Positions 24,401 through 34,709 of a stretch of 64,000 nucleotides of DNA are shown piece after piece; within the stretch, counting starts at the first letter, position 1, and every line of letters begins with the position of its first letter. The position numbers were made by a program, and so were the translations under genes. Source of the DNA: Lottia gigantea (lineage: Eukaryota > Mollusca > Gastropoda > Lottiidae); the NCBI RefSeq assembly GCF_000327385.1, contig NW_008709110.1, positions 843,625 to 907,624 on the forward strand, read 5' to 3'. Below the pieces are notes generated by a model. It saw only the letters and a program-made list of their open reading frames with translations. It did no database searches and was not told the DNA's origin.

Positions 24401-25977
24401 ACCAAACAAGCCATATCCTTGATATGGATAGCCGCCATCTTGGATTTCAGCCATCTTGGATTATCAAAATTAATTTTTGAGGCCAACTTTGATTTTGGCC
24501 ATCATGGAAACCCCATGTTAGACATCATACATGCTATGTATACAGAAATCGGGACTCAATATATCGAATTTCTAATTTTCTCGCAAATTTTGGCCGCCAT
24601 CTTGGATTTATGCCGCCATCTTTGATTTTGAGCTCATATATGACTCTGGCAACCACGAAAACCTTATGGTAGACCCCATACAAGCTATGTTTACAGTGAT
24701 CAGGACATAATATTTCAGATTTTTTCATTTTTACGTCAATTTTATCCGCTATTTTTCAAAAATTCTTCAAAATTCGTATATTTCCGTTTATTTCGCATAT
24801 GAAAACATCTGCTGTTTTATCAATTTAAAAAATAATGGTTTATTGTCCCATGTCTAGTTAAATGATGATTAAGGGGAGTTAATCGTAAATTATGTATGAT
24901 AATACTTTCAGATTGACATTTGAATCTGTACGAATGAGTGACAAAAAGGCACACCATGAATGTAAGATTTTAGATGATCTTTTTGAGAAATGTAAGTTAC
25001 TACAACTTACTATAGTCCAATACCTAACAAATTCATGTTCTGTTACTTGTTGGTCCTCTGAAATAGAACATTAAACATTAACATATTTTGGTAGCTAGCA
25101 TTTATATTAAGATATAAAAAAAGTAATATAATTTATACCGGCTAGCGAAACAAACGTCCTGAACTTCCTTTAGAACGGTGTCACGTTAACAATTATTACA
25201 GCTACTGTTGTACGAATACGAGAGACCAAGTCACAAATTGCAAACCTTTAGAATAAAATACATACCATCAGAATCCATAAGGTTAAAGAAATTATCATAA
25301 TCATGAATTTCTAGTAGGTTATCATTGTCTACATCATATATCTTGTATAATTCACTAGATAAAGGGTAGAGATTTGGTGTTGTATAGTTGATGTAAGTAG
25401 TATATTCAGCATGACTAACTCGACCGTCCTCTGTATTAAATATTATATATATATTCAGACAAACCGATAAATATGTTGGCTTTTTACATCTAAGTTTCGA
25501 GAAGTGACCGGATTTCAATTCTCAACCCCTTTCATTGACCATATTTAGGCCTACAACTAGGAGATTGTCCACTTTTGAACCATTGTCGAGTTTAGCTCTC
25601 TAAATCCACTAATCAGGACCACTAACTTCAGACTTTCCAGAAACCACCCGATGCTAACTCTCTACCCCATCCATGGATTGTCCACTGTTGCACAATTGTC
25701 TCTTTTTGTGTAACATCCTGAGTCATGTTCATTTTTGGTAAATCAGTGTATGAAAATACATGACTTTAAAAATGTAAAAATCAGATTTCGAATTTAAATA
25801 ATGAAATATAAGTAATATTACCTGGATTGGAATCGTAGATTTGAAATGTGAAGTTAATTTCTACTCGTTCAAATATACCATCACGGTTAAAATCATTTGC
25901 ATGAAACATTCCATAAGCTGTATCATTGTATGGTTTTAGATTGTTTGTGTGAAACATATGGACCGGGTACACCCTTT
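21485..25977 (-). CDS. secreted EF-hand protein, gene 1 (5' exon not resolved)
   Basis: Exons 5' to 3': 25822-25977 (start uncertain), 25266-25430, 25011-25057, 21485-21589. Four EF-hand loops: DFNRDGIFERVE, DSNPEDGRVSHAE (13 residues, one more than usual), DVDNDNLLEIHD and DSDEDQQVTEHE. The 165- and 47-nt middle exons match those of EF-hand genes 2 and 3 in length and phase. The acceptor aligned with gene 2 reads CAC, not CAG, so the exon probably begins upstream at ttcaaag (25977). No convincing signal-peptide exon was found. The C-terminus runs past the position where gene 2 stops and ends at TGA (21485-21487). The last intron holds a 3.2-kb transposon. Likely an extracellular calcium-binding protein, possibly decaying. 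Confidence 0.65.
21631..24853 (-). mobile_element. 3.2-kb DNA transposon with unassigned transposase
   Basis: The ends share ATGGGACAATAA in inverted orientation (21636-21647 and near 24839-24850). An exact 10-bp direct repeat CTAGTTAAAT flanks it at 21621-21630 and 24854-24863, read as the target duplication. Inside both ends are long degenerate inverted blocks full of AAATGGCGGC-type motifs, partly tandemly duplicated on the right (24430-24720). The single large gene runs on the minus strand. An 8-11-bp duplication plus an RNase-H-like protein resembles Mutator or hAT-type elements, but the protein matches neither in what I can recognise. It lies in the last intron of EF-hand gene 1, its left end 41 bp from the last exon. 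Confidence 0.75.
22090..24115 (-). CDS. putative transposase of the 3.2-kb transposon
   Basis: The main frame is 599 codons (24115-22316). Visible parts: a basic N-terminal region (RDYIMFRDFRK), an acidic stretch at residues 184-200, then an RNase-H-like core: VGLDDTTKAAG (D361/D362), FWMTDRAADC (D438) and KFLKCCAHLLLCID (C461-x-H463). An Asp in a first strand, a second Asp and then a Cys/His pair is typical of hAT and Mutator-type transposases. Near 22385-22420, in an A-rich stretch, the frame changes by one base: a second open frame (22386-22090) continues with KTHGGPVTPTTINLLDRLTE and ends ELVKDALKSH. This is a one-base indel, a homopolymer sequencing error or, less likely, programmed frameshifting. 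The middle carries no stops, suggesting recent activity. I do not recognise the family. Confidence 0.65.
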
Positions 25978-26374
25978 GAAAAAAAGAATAAACTTGATAT
26001 ATCTTGAAGCCCATTTACAAGGAAATGAACTCCAAAATATTAACAAAAAGTAAATATCAGCAAGAGGAAGGTATGCCAATGGGCAGCATCTGCGTCTATA
26101 CTTGCTGAGGAAGAGTACAGGCAAGCACTCGTAAAACAAATAACAAACGACTAGCTAAGCGTTTTAATTTCATTTATCAGAATATAGTTGTCCTCTTCTT
26201 AAAAAAAATCTTAAATTAAGTTAATATTTAGATTTAATATATCCCGATGAATTAGAAATTAAACACGATAACTGGTGACGAAAATTACGCATCCTATTTG
26301 GATCTCCGTCTTGAATATGACAAAAAACAGAGACTTGGTGTGAAATTATATGATATAAGCGGGATGATTTTGAT

Positions 26375-26935
26375 TTTCCAATCGCCAATTTCTTAACTAA
26401 ATGGAAGCATTTAACATAAGTTACAAGGGTATTTACAAAATCGACTCAAAACTTCCCTTAAGCAAGTACGGTCGTCATCATGAATTAATCAAAAAATATA
26501 ATTAAAAAATATAAAATATCTGTTTCTACTATCATCACAGATGTTTTTGTTGAACGACCAAGTTTAAACTTGTCATCACAAAAAATTGTCGAGTTGCCAC
26601 CAGATGATTCTGTTATCATTCTCCTTATTTTATAAGTAGTATTCAGCAGCAATGACAGGTGTGGTTCCAGGCTGGGTATGTTTACGCTATTCGAGTGATG
26701 GCGAACTTTTTTTCGCATGTAACAATTATTGTGATCATTTCCCTCCCTTGAATATCGAAATTGAATGTTCATCAGTTACGTCCCTTGGACTTCTTAAATT
26801 CGTCGGACATGTCGCTATTTCTTTTGTTGGCGCGTTCCTGTATGTGGTATTTTTGGTGTCTGTTGAGCATCTGTTGTGCCAGTCAGGGTATGCTTACTCT
26901 TCTAGACACCTGAAACCACTTTTTTGTGTATTGTT
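26375..26935 (+). repeat. dispersed repeat family, copy c
   Basis: An uninterrupted copy with all the blocks of copies a and b, including GTTGCCACCAGATGATTCTG, AGCAGCAATGACAGGTG, GTTGGCGCGTTCCTG and GGTATGCTTACTCTTCTAG. It lies 5' of EF-hand gene 1 and shows the arrangement interrupted in copy b. It could overlap that gene's promoter or missing first exon. Confidence 0.55.
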
Positions 26936-27603
26936 TATTTAAATAATATTAATTTATTCAGTATCAATGGCCTTCAGACCAAAGTAAACTTACATTTTAT
27001 CAAAGACGTTTAAATATTATTATAATAAGTTCAAACATTTTATTATTTCCTATCTTATTATACTTAAGATTGTATCTATCGGCCCTACCAACACTTAAAA
27101 TGTTTCCATATAGGTTAACAAAAGTCAAAAATTTGTATTCAGAGTCAAAGTACACATGAATAATAATATGAAGAATTTATTCGTACACAAAAATGGTACA
27201 ATTACAAAGAAAAATTCATGTTAAATACAATTTATATACAATCTTAAGATGCACATAAATATTCTATTATCTCATTTAATTGGTTATAGTTAGACAAGTA
27301 ACGATGATTAAACAGTCTTTCAGGAAGCAGTTCTCTTTGAGTTTTGGCACTCTACGACGAGACCCGATTTTGGTGGAATCTAAAATAGAAAATTATTATT
27401 TCTCAATATAATAATTTGTCATTGGTGCTTAAAGCTGTATTTGAGTTCTATTGCAATTCCATCTTCACAATGCCAAGCTATTGCGAACTAAGCCTAATAC
27501 CTTGACTATAACAGTCATCCTTGTTGTATTGCCGAAGTTTGTAAATGCAGCAATTTGATTGGATTGTACCCAAAACAGCCAATCAATGACCTTAACAGAA
27601 TGA
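26936..27603. other. intergenic; possible small minus-strand exon
   Basis: AT-rich sequence before the 75-bp array. On the minus strand an acceptor (ctattttag near 27381) precedes an open stretch reading STKIGSRRRVPKLKENC and stopping near 27283. It could be a last exon of a gene that includes the 75-bp array, but nothing else supports it. Confidence 0.2.
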
Positions 27604-29350
27604 CCCTAAAACTCCTTTACCCCCAAAAGACAAAACATAACTTTTTTTTTAAACAATTCCCCCTCCCAAGACTCCTTTAATGACTTAACTCCTTTACCCC
27701 CAAAAGACAGAACATAACTTTCTGTAAACAATTCCCCCTCCTAAGTCTCCTTTAATGACTTAACTCCTTTACCCCCAAAAGACAAAACATAACTTTCTGT
27801 AAACAATTCCCTCTCCTAAGTCTCCTATAATGACTTAACTCCTTTACCCCCATAAGACAAAACATAACTTTCTGTAAACAATTCCCTCTCCTAAGCCTCC
27901 TTTAATGACTTAACTCCTTTACCCTACAAAGACAAAACATAACTTTCTGTAAACAATTCCCCCTCCTAAGTCTCCTTTAATGACTTAACTCCTTTACCCC
28001 CAAAAGACAAAACATAACTTTCTGTAAACAATTCCCCCTCCTAAGTCTCCTATAATGACTTAACTCCTTTACCCCCAAAAGACAAAACATAACTTTCTGT
28101 AAACAATTCCCTCTCCTAAACCTCCTTTAATGACTTAACTCCTTTACCCTAAAAAGACAAAACATAACTTTTTGTAAACAATTCCCCCCTCCTAAGTCTC
28201 CTTTAATGACTGAACTCCTTTACCCCCAAACGACAAAACATAACTTTCTGTAAACAATTCCCCCTCCTAAGTCTCCTTTAATGACTTAACTCCTTTACCC
28301 CCAAAAGACAAAACATAACCCCCTGTAAAAAGCTCTCCTTCCAAAGACTCCTTAACCGACTTAATCACTTTACCCCCAAAAGACAAAACATAACCCTCTG
28401 TAAAAAGCTCTTCCTCCCAAGACTCCTTAACCAACTTAACCCTTTTACCCCCAAAAGACAAAACATAACCCCCTGTAAAAAGCTCTCCTTCCCAAGACTC
28501 CTTAAGCGACTTAATCACTTTACCCCCAAAAGACAAAACATAACCCTCTGTAAAAAGCTCTTCCTCCCAAGACTCCTTAACCGACTTAACCCTTTACCCC
28601 CAAAAGACAAAACATAACCCTCTGTAAAAAGCTTTCCCTTCCAAGACTCATTAACCGACTTAATCACGTGACCCATAAAAGACAAAACATAACCCTCTGT
28701 AAAAAGCTCTCCCTCCCAAGACTCCTTAATCGACTTAATCACTTTACCCCCAAAAGCCAAAACATAACTTTCTTTAAACAATTCCCCCTCCCAAGTCTCC
28801 TTAAATGACTTAACTCCTTTACCCCCAAAAGACAAAACATAACTTTCTGTAAACAATTCCCCCTCCTAAGGCTCCTTTAATGACTTAACTCCTTTACCCC
28901 CAAAAGACAAAACATAACTTTCTGTAAACAATTCCCCCTCCTAAGTCTCCTTTAATGACTTAACTCCTTTACCCCCTAAAAACAAAACATAACCCTCTGT
29001 AAAAAGCTCTCCTTTCCAAGACTCCTTAACCGACTTAATCACTTTACCCCCAAAAGACAAAACATAACCCTCTGTAAAAAGCTTTCCCTCCCAAGACTTC
29101 TTAACCGACTTAATCACGTGACCCCTAAAAGACAAAACATAACCCTCTGTAAAAAGCTCTCCCTCCCAAGACTCCTTTACCGACTTAATCACTTTACCCC
29201 CAAAAGACAAAACATAACTTTCTGTAAACAATTCCCCCTGCCAAGACTTCTTAACTGACTTGACCTCTTTACCGCCAAAAGGCCAAACATAACCCTCTGT
29301 AAACAACTTAAACTCCAAAGACTCCTTTATTGCCTTAACCCCTTTGCCAA
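27604..29350 (-). repeat. 75-bp minisatellite, about 23 units, open in one frame
   Basis: The unit is 75 bp (25 codons), for example CTTTACCCCCAAAAGACAAA then ACATAACTTTCTGTAAACAA and a pyrimidine-rich end. Two variants alternate in blocks: one with AACTTTCTGTAAACAATTCC, the other with AACCCTCTGTAAAAAGCTCT. The minus strand stays open over several units (146 codons at 28941-29381; 113 at 28515-28856; 89 at 28267-28536), giving a 25-residue repeat like ELFTEGYVLSFGGKVIKSVK. Many units of the first variant carry TAG where others have TGG (Trp), so the frame is closed across much of the array. It may be a decayed or alternatively spliced repeat protein, or a satellite whose unit length happens to be a multiple of three. 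Confidence 0.75.
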
Positions 29351-29440
29351 AGTATTCACTAATTTGAAAACAAGGCGACAACTTTACAAAGCCATTCTTC
29401 CACCCTACACATTTACAAATTATATCTTTCTAAAATGGAA

Positions 29441-29507
29441 AAGTAGAGAAATTCATAGTTTACTTGTGAAATAAAGTTTGGAAAGTAAACTATGAATTCC
29501 TCTACTT
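29441..29507. repeat. 25-bp near-perfect inverted repeat (hairpin)
   Basis: The arms at 29441-29465 and 29483-29507 (AAGTAGAG..TTCATAGTTTACTT) match except at one position, with a 17-base spacer. It lies next to the 75-bp array. It may be a folded-back end of a small element; no function is visible. Confidence 0.8.
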
Positions 29508-31589
29508 TGTATCAGTAATTCGCTTTTTGATTTAATAAAGACGTATTTTTAGAGTCAAGTTTGACTTTGTGAATGCATTTGGTAACGAATCCTGTCTATA
29601 GCAATTTACCAGTGTCCTTCCGATCATTAATCCATGTCGCCCTTATAAAGATAGGACGCAAAACTTACACTTATAGTGTATGCTAGAACAAACAAGACAG
29701 GACATATTAGGTCCAGTTCAAACCTTTTCGTTTTGCCGTCGGTCAATTACAAAATTGACCATTACCTTGAGTGAAGTCGATCTCAATGTCTTCTGACCAG
29801 TTTTCTATGAATCTAAAATTTAACTCCCTGTCCACATCCTCTCTTCAATAGGGATCCAATAAAATTTACAACATGCAAATGGGTCGTATTCTGAAATTTA
29901 AAATATACAAGAGTTGTATGCATTGGTATATGTTGTACAAAAAAAGAAAATAAGATTTTAAAACAATGTTAATTAAGGAATTTATTATTTTTTGACTCAA
30001 TGGTTGAGTTATAACGTCATAAAGCATTCTATTTAAATTTTATTTTACAACATCTACTCAAGTACTCTAAGTGTAAAAACGGCATCAGAGTCAACTATAA
30101 ATTAGACAGCTAACAGCTGTCCCATTTTAAAGATAGATTTGCGAATTGGAATAGAATCTCAACACATTAGTCCCAGGAATCATAAAAACATCTCATACTT
30201 CTTTACAATTCCGTAGTATTGAGTTCTAGCTCTATGAATTGTAAAACAACAAAGAAAATATCTGTATTTGATCTTAAATACTATTCATTTAGAACCAAAC
30301 AGTCCATCAAAGCTTTCTTAAATCTAAAAAAATAAAAAGATTAATAATCAGGTCTAGAGAGTCAACGAGTCTTTTAAATTGTACTAATCTTTTCTGATTA
30401 TCACCGAAACTGATAGAAATATGAATTTATAATTTGACATAAGGGTATATCGGAATTCTAAGCCTGCCAAACTATCCACAAAAAGATTTTTGTTTTAATA
30501 CCAGATCTCAAAATTGTCCGAAAATTGAAATTTGAATAAAAATCTACTTACATTACAGCCATTTTAAAACTCTTGCGATAAATGCTAATGCAATTTTTTG
30601 CAAAAATTCACAGCGAAAATTTAAACCGTTCGTCTTTCAAGAAAATTGAGCGCTTTGTGGAAAATTATGCATATTCAATTATGACATCATAATCAATTTT
30701 CGTTTAAGATTAAGAGATTTTGATTGGTTTACTTAGAGTTATTATTTTTAAATAAAGTTCTTCGTGTTCATTAGATTTTAATACATAATTTTTAAAAGTG
30801 TTGGTAATCGTAACTTACGTGAATGTATATGTAAAAAGAAGAGAAAGGATAACTTGAAAACTCATCTTTTGTGTCGGAACAGAAAGGTTACAATTATTGT
30901 AAAACTGTAAAAAAAAGTTGATGATGCTATAGAAGTATACTAGGATGTTTTGCCAATTGCTGCATTTCTTTTTGACGTTTTATGCCTTTCAAACATTAAT
31001 CTAAATGATTTCTTGTAAGCCTATAATCCTACATTTCAGTAGTTGAAAAATAGTTCGAACGACTAATTGAAATATCACCTTCTTTAGAAACTTTGATAAA
31101 CTAAAGCTTATATAAAAACATGTGAATATAAAGGAGAAAAATCTCTACTTAGGCTTAAAACTTTTCTGACAACATTGGTAGCTCTAGCAATACTGAGATT
31201 TGATTTTATATTCTTTGAACAATGGTCTGGTGCGCTAGCCGCAAAACCAATTTGTGTACAACGGAAATGCAGTTTGAATTATTAGTTGATAGATTAAATT
31301 CTATAAAGAAACTCTTACCAGACTTCTTACAATAATGATCTATAAACGTTTTTATCTTTCGAGTTGAAGATAAGATTCGGTTTCAAGGTAATATGGCTGA
31401 TAGATAGGGTCGCTCTCCAGCGGGGTACCATCTAGTAATAGTATCCTTTGACGTGGTAACAAATAAACCATTTACCAATCCAAAAACAACATAATAATGG
31501 TGAAACATAGGTATAGCAGCTAAAGTTGACGTAGGCCTAAAGCCGTAGCGTAAGCCTACGATTCTTCGAATTATCGGGACGTACCGATC
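29508..31589. other. intergenic, nothing firmly recognised
   Basis: AT-rich DNA between the 75-bp array and dispersed repeat copy d. No convincing exon, repeat or RNA gene was found on either strand. Confidence 0.4.
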
Positions 31590-31930
31590 GTTTCACATGA
31601 GGAAGTATGTCAATCAAAAATGAGGAATTATTTCTTACTGAAAAGTGTTATGAAGTGTCTAGAAGTAATCATGCCCTGCCTGACGCCACATCCGTCAATG
31701 TTGGTCAACATACACAACAAACACGAAGTCCATGGAAGGTAACTGATGAAAGTACTTTCATCCAATTTTAAAAGTTCAAGGGAGGGAACTGATCGCAAAA
31801 GTTATGAGATGAATTAATTTTACAACACCCACAACATTCTATAATGAAAAATGGCATCAAGTGTCCATAAGAGTAAGCATAGGCTACCCTGTCTTGACCC
31901 ACATCTACCATTGCAACACAATATGGCTAC
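31590..31930 (-). repeat. dispersed repeat family, copy d (inverted)
   Basis: Reverse complement of part of copies a-c: blocks GTGTCTAGAAGTAATCATGC, CCCTGCCTGACGCCACATC and a second CCATAAGAGTAAGCATAGG unit about 200 bp on. It lies 3' of EF-hand gene 2, in opposite orientation to copies a-c. Confidence 0.55.
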
Positions 31931-32168
31931 TACAAACATTTACTATGTTAAGAAGACAAATTATAAACAAATTTGAGTGATACCCCTCGCAATGAAACCA
32001 ATTGCCAAAGAAATGTGAGCATTGGATTCAATTTGGACGCTGTTTCAAAAAAAAGCAGGCGTATGGCCTTAATGGAGAGAGACCGATCGTTTAACCCAAC
32101 ATCCCAGTCAGAATGTCCATTTGATGGTAGTTAGGAATATATGTTTTATGTGCTACATACGAAAAGGT

Positions 32169-32301
32169 CAGTGGCTCAACTAGATGGGTAGGTTAACATA
32201 ATTGGGCCCCTCCCTGGGCTTTGTTTTAACATAATTAATTTTTGTCTGAGGTGGGGCCCGTGGACTTGGTTCAACCAGTTTCTACGGTAGTTGAGTCACT
32301 G
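32169..32301. mobile_element. 133-bp hAT-like MITE
   Basis: The termini are CAGTGGCTCAACTA and the inverted TAGTTGAGTCACTG (one mismatch). The flanking eight bases are GAAAAGGT (left) and GAAAAGTT (right), a near-identical 8-bp target duplication. CAGTG ends with an 8-bp duplication are the hallmark of hAT elements. The interior is non-coding, with GGGCCC near both ends. Confidence 0.65.
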
Positions 32302-32546
32302 GAAAAGTTAGACAGGTCTTTATTCAAACTGTAGTCTGTGAGCTATTGGGTTGAAGTCCACGACGTAATTGAAATTCATCTCTACGACATTGACACTCAG
32401 GTTAAGTGACATGTCTAATTGTAATATTCATAAATATCCAGAAGGACATTAATTAATTGGTCAAAGACTTCAATGACCTAAAACACATGTTGCATCAAAA
32501 TTCAGTTTAAATCATTTTTTTTTAATTGGATTATTTATTCATACAA

Positions 32547-33926
32547 TTACAAACTAATTCCACCAGCATCGATCAAATGACCCAGAGATTCGAACATCTG
32601 AAATATTAAGAACGAAACGTTTTAATATAAATTTATATAGAACCTTTAATACAACAATCTTTGGTCGTGTTGCCGAGAATCAAATCAACGCAATGGTGAA
32701 TTGCGATCAGATATTGTATAACCATACAGTTAAAATATATATTTAATTTATATTCTTTTTTAGATAGGATCCATGATCTTTTATACAACAAGAAATAAAA
32801 ATCCGTTCAAGCAAGACAGTTCCATCAATCAAAAACCTCGTCTAAACAATGGCAAAATCGAGTAAAGGATATTGAGACCAATCTATCTAAATGACACGAT
32901 ACAATTTAATACTTACAATGGTCCAGTAGTGAACAAATTCGTGTTCGCTAACTTCATTGTTATCTGTAATATTAATAAAATTGGGTTTTTATTATGGGCA
33001 ACCATTTACAACCATAATTGTGTTGCTATCACAACTAATATATAATTTGTATTTTTTTTTCGTAGAAATAAACATAAACATTGATTATCTCATTTTAAAA
33101 AAAAACAATTATTTGTATATTACCATCATAGTCCATGAGTTTGAAGAAGTTGTCATAATCGTGTTTTTCAAGAAGATTATCGTTGTCAACGTCATAAACA
33201 TTGTATAATTCAAGAGATAAAGCATGAAGACTGGGGCTTGTGTTGTTGATATATTGTGTATATTCAGCATGGCTTACTCTTCCGTCGTCTGGAATACAAT
33301 AATAAAATACGAATTAGTCATGAGGATGATTGAAATTAATGCTCAAAATCTCAATCACTTCAATGTTTCTTACTTCCGTAACATTTTACCTAACACTCAA
33401 TTGTAATATACGAAAGACCCATTAACAATCTGGTGGTGAAATACCTGTATTGCCATAAAATGTTACTGAGATGACAGAAGGTGGCTATGACAGACAGGGA
33501 ATTTAAAGTATACTTACTTGGATTGGTATCGTAGATCATGAAGGTGTAATCAATCTCAGCTCTTTCATAAATACCATCTTGATTAGCATCATTGGCATGA
33601 AACATTTCTCTAGCTGTTTCATTGTATGGCTGCAAAATATTTCTGAAAAAACAAAAATATTTGTTATAAGTCAATGTCAAAAATATCATGTTGTTTGCTT
33701 TTGGTTTGTCTGACAATATAGTATGGGAACTTCAATGCGCATACTGTTAGATGTTCATATTTATTCTATACAGGATATTGGGTACATGGGTCTAAAACTT
33801 CAGTTGATTGCAAAGCTGATCTATTGACTATGCAATTAGATTGATAAAAAAGATATTGTATATGTTGTATTATACTTACGCGGAGCAAGCTGTAAAGCAA
33901 ATCAAAGCGATGATATATGACAGCAT
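32547..33926 (-). CDS. secreted four-EF-hand protein, gene 2
   Basis: Exons: 33880-33926, 33518-33642, 33124-33288, 32917-32963, 32547-32597. Total 435 nt, 144 residues plus stop, with good GT-AG sites and phases 2, 1, 1, 0. Exon 1 is a signal peptide (MLSYIIALICFTACSA). Loops: DANQDGIYERAE (canonical), DTNPNDGRVSHAE (one residue longer than a standard 12-residue loop), DVDNDNLLEKHD and DYDDNNEVSEHE. Each loop is preceded by aromatic-rich helix residues as in EF-hands. The product should be a small secreted calcium-binding protein; in molluscs such proteins occur in mantle and other secretions, but its site of action is not shown here. Closest relative in the window is gene 1. Confidence 0.85.
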
Positions 33927-34709
33927 ATTTGGATTCTGAAAAAGAGACCCTACTACGGTTAGTCGTGTTTATTTCACGAGGGTATAAGTGCCCGGTTCAT
34001 AAAAGCAGAAATTGTCAGTAAATTCTTCATCAAAGTGCCCAATAATTATCAAGTCAACTTTGTTTTTTTTTCTAATAATGCCAGAAAAGTAATTCTTGTT
34101 TTATGAACTTCGTTTGGGTTTAACTTTCTCCAAAACACATCGATATTTAAAATTATTTCTAGCATTGGCTTCATTTCTTAGTCTTATTTCATATAATCAA
34201 ATCAAAATATAGCCTTAACCGCGTGCACAGTGCCAATTTTAACTCAAAGGTAACAAGTATGAGGTGCGAAGTGAAGCATTTCTTAGAGATCATCAAAAAC
34301 CCATAAAATTGTAGTAAACATTTTCTTAGAAAAGAATGAAAATTGAACATTACCTGTTGTAAATTCCAAATTGACTATAAAGTGACCGATGAAAGATTGT
34401 GAGCTTATCTATATACCTACCTATCCTACTTAATTCCATGATAAGATAAGCGGTAAAAACGTGGCACCTCTATAGCACTGATCCCGTTTAACTTTATATA
34501 ACACTGTGAAAATACAATAAGGTTTCCTGATCACGATACGTTCACCACCCACACTGACATCTAAATTTTTATATTTTCCCCTAAAACCTAGAAAATATAT
34601 AAATATTGTATATAATTCATTCTATTATTTGGTAGTACATGATAAGTACTAATTGATAAGAAGTGCCAGATTTTTAATCTCACGCTATTTCTATATTCAA
34701 ATCAACACT
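33927..34709. promoter_or_regulatory. shared 5' region of EF-hand genes 2 and 3
   Basis: About 780 bp between the two divergent start codons. It must hold both promoters. I saw no unmistakable TATA box or repeated site; the assignment rests on position only. Confidence 0.35.

Noticed and set aside
26014-26139. Possible first exon of EF-hand gene 1 (MFYECLPVLFLSK)
   Set aside because: It could join in phase, but the donor is poor and the leader is atypical compared with the signal peptides of genes 2 and 3.
26485-26772. 95-codon minus-strand frame resembling the frame at 19331-19555
   Set aside because: The similarity comes from both lying in copies of the same dispersed repeat; the frames are interrupted differently and there is no sign of protein constraint.
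30560-30640. ATG followed at once by a good donor, a possible first exon for a gene containing the 75-bp array
   Set aside because: Only four codons, and no in-frame downstream exon could be joined to it.
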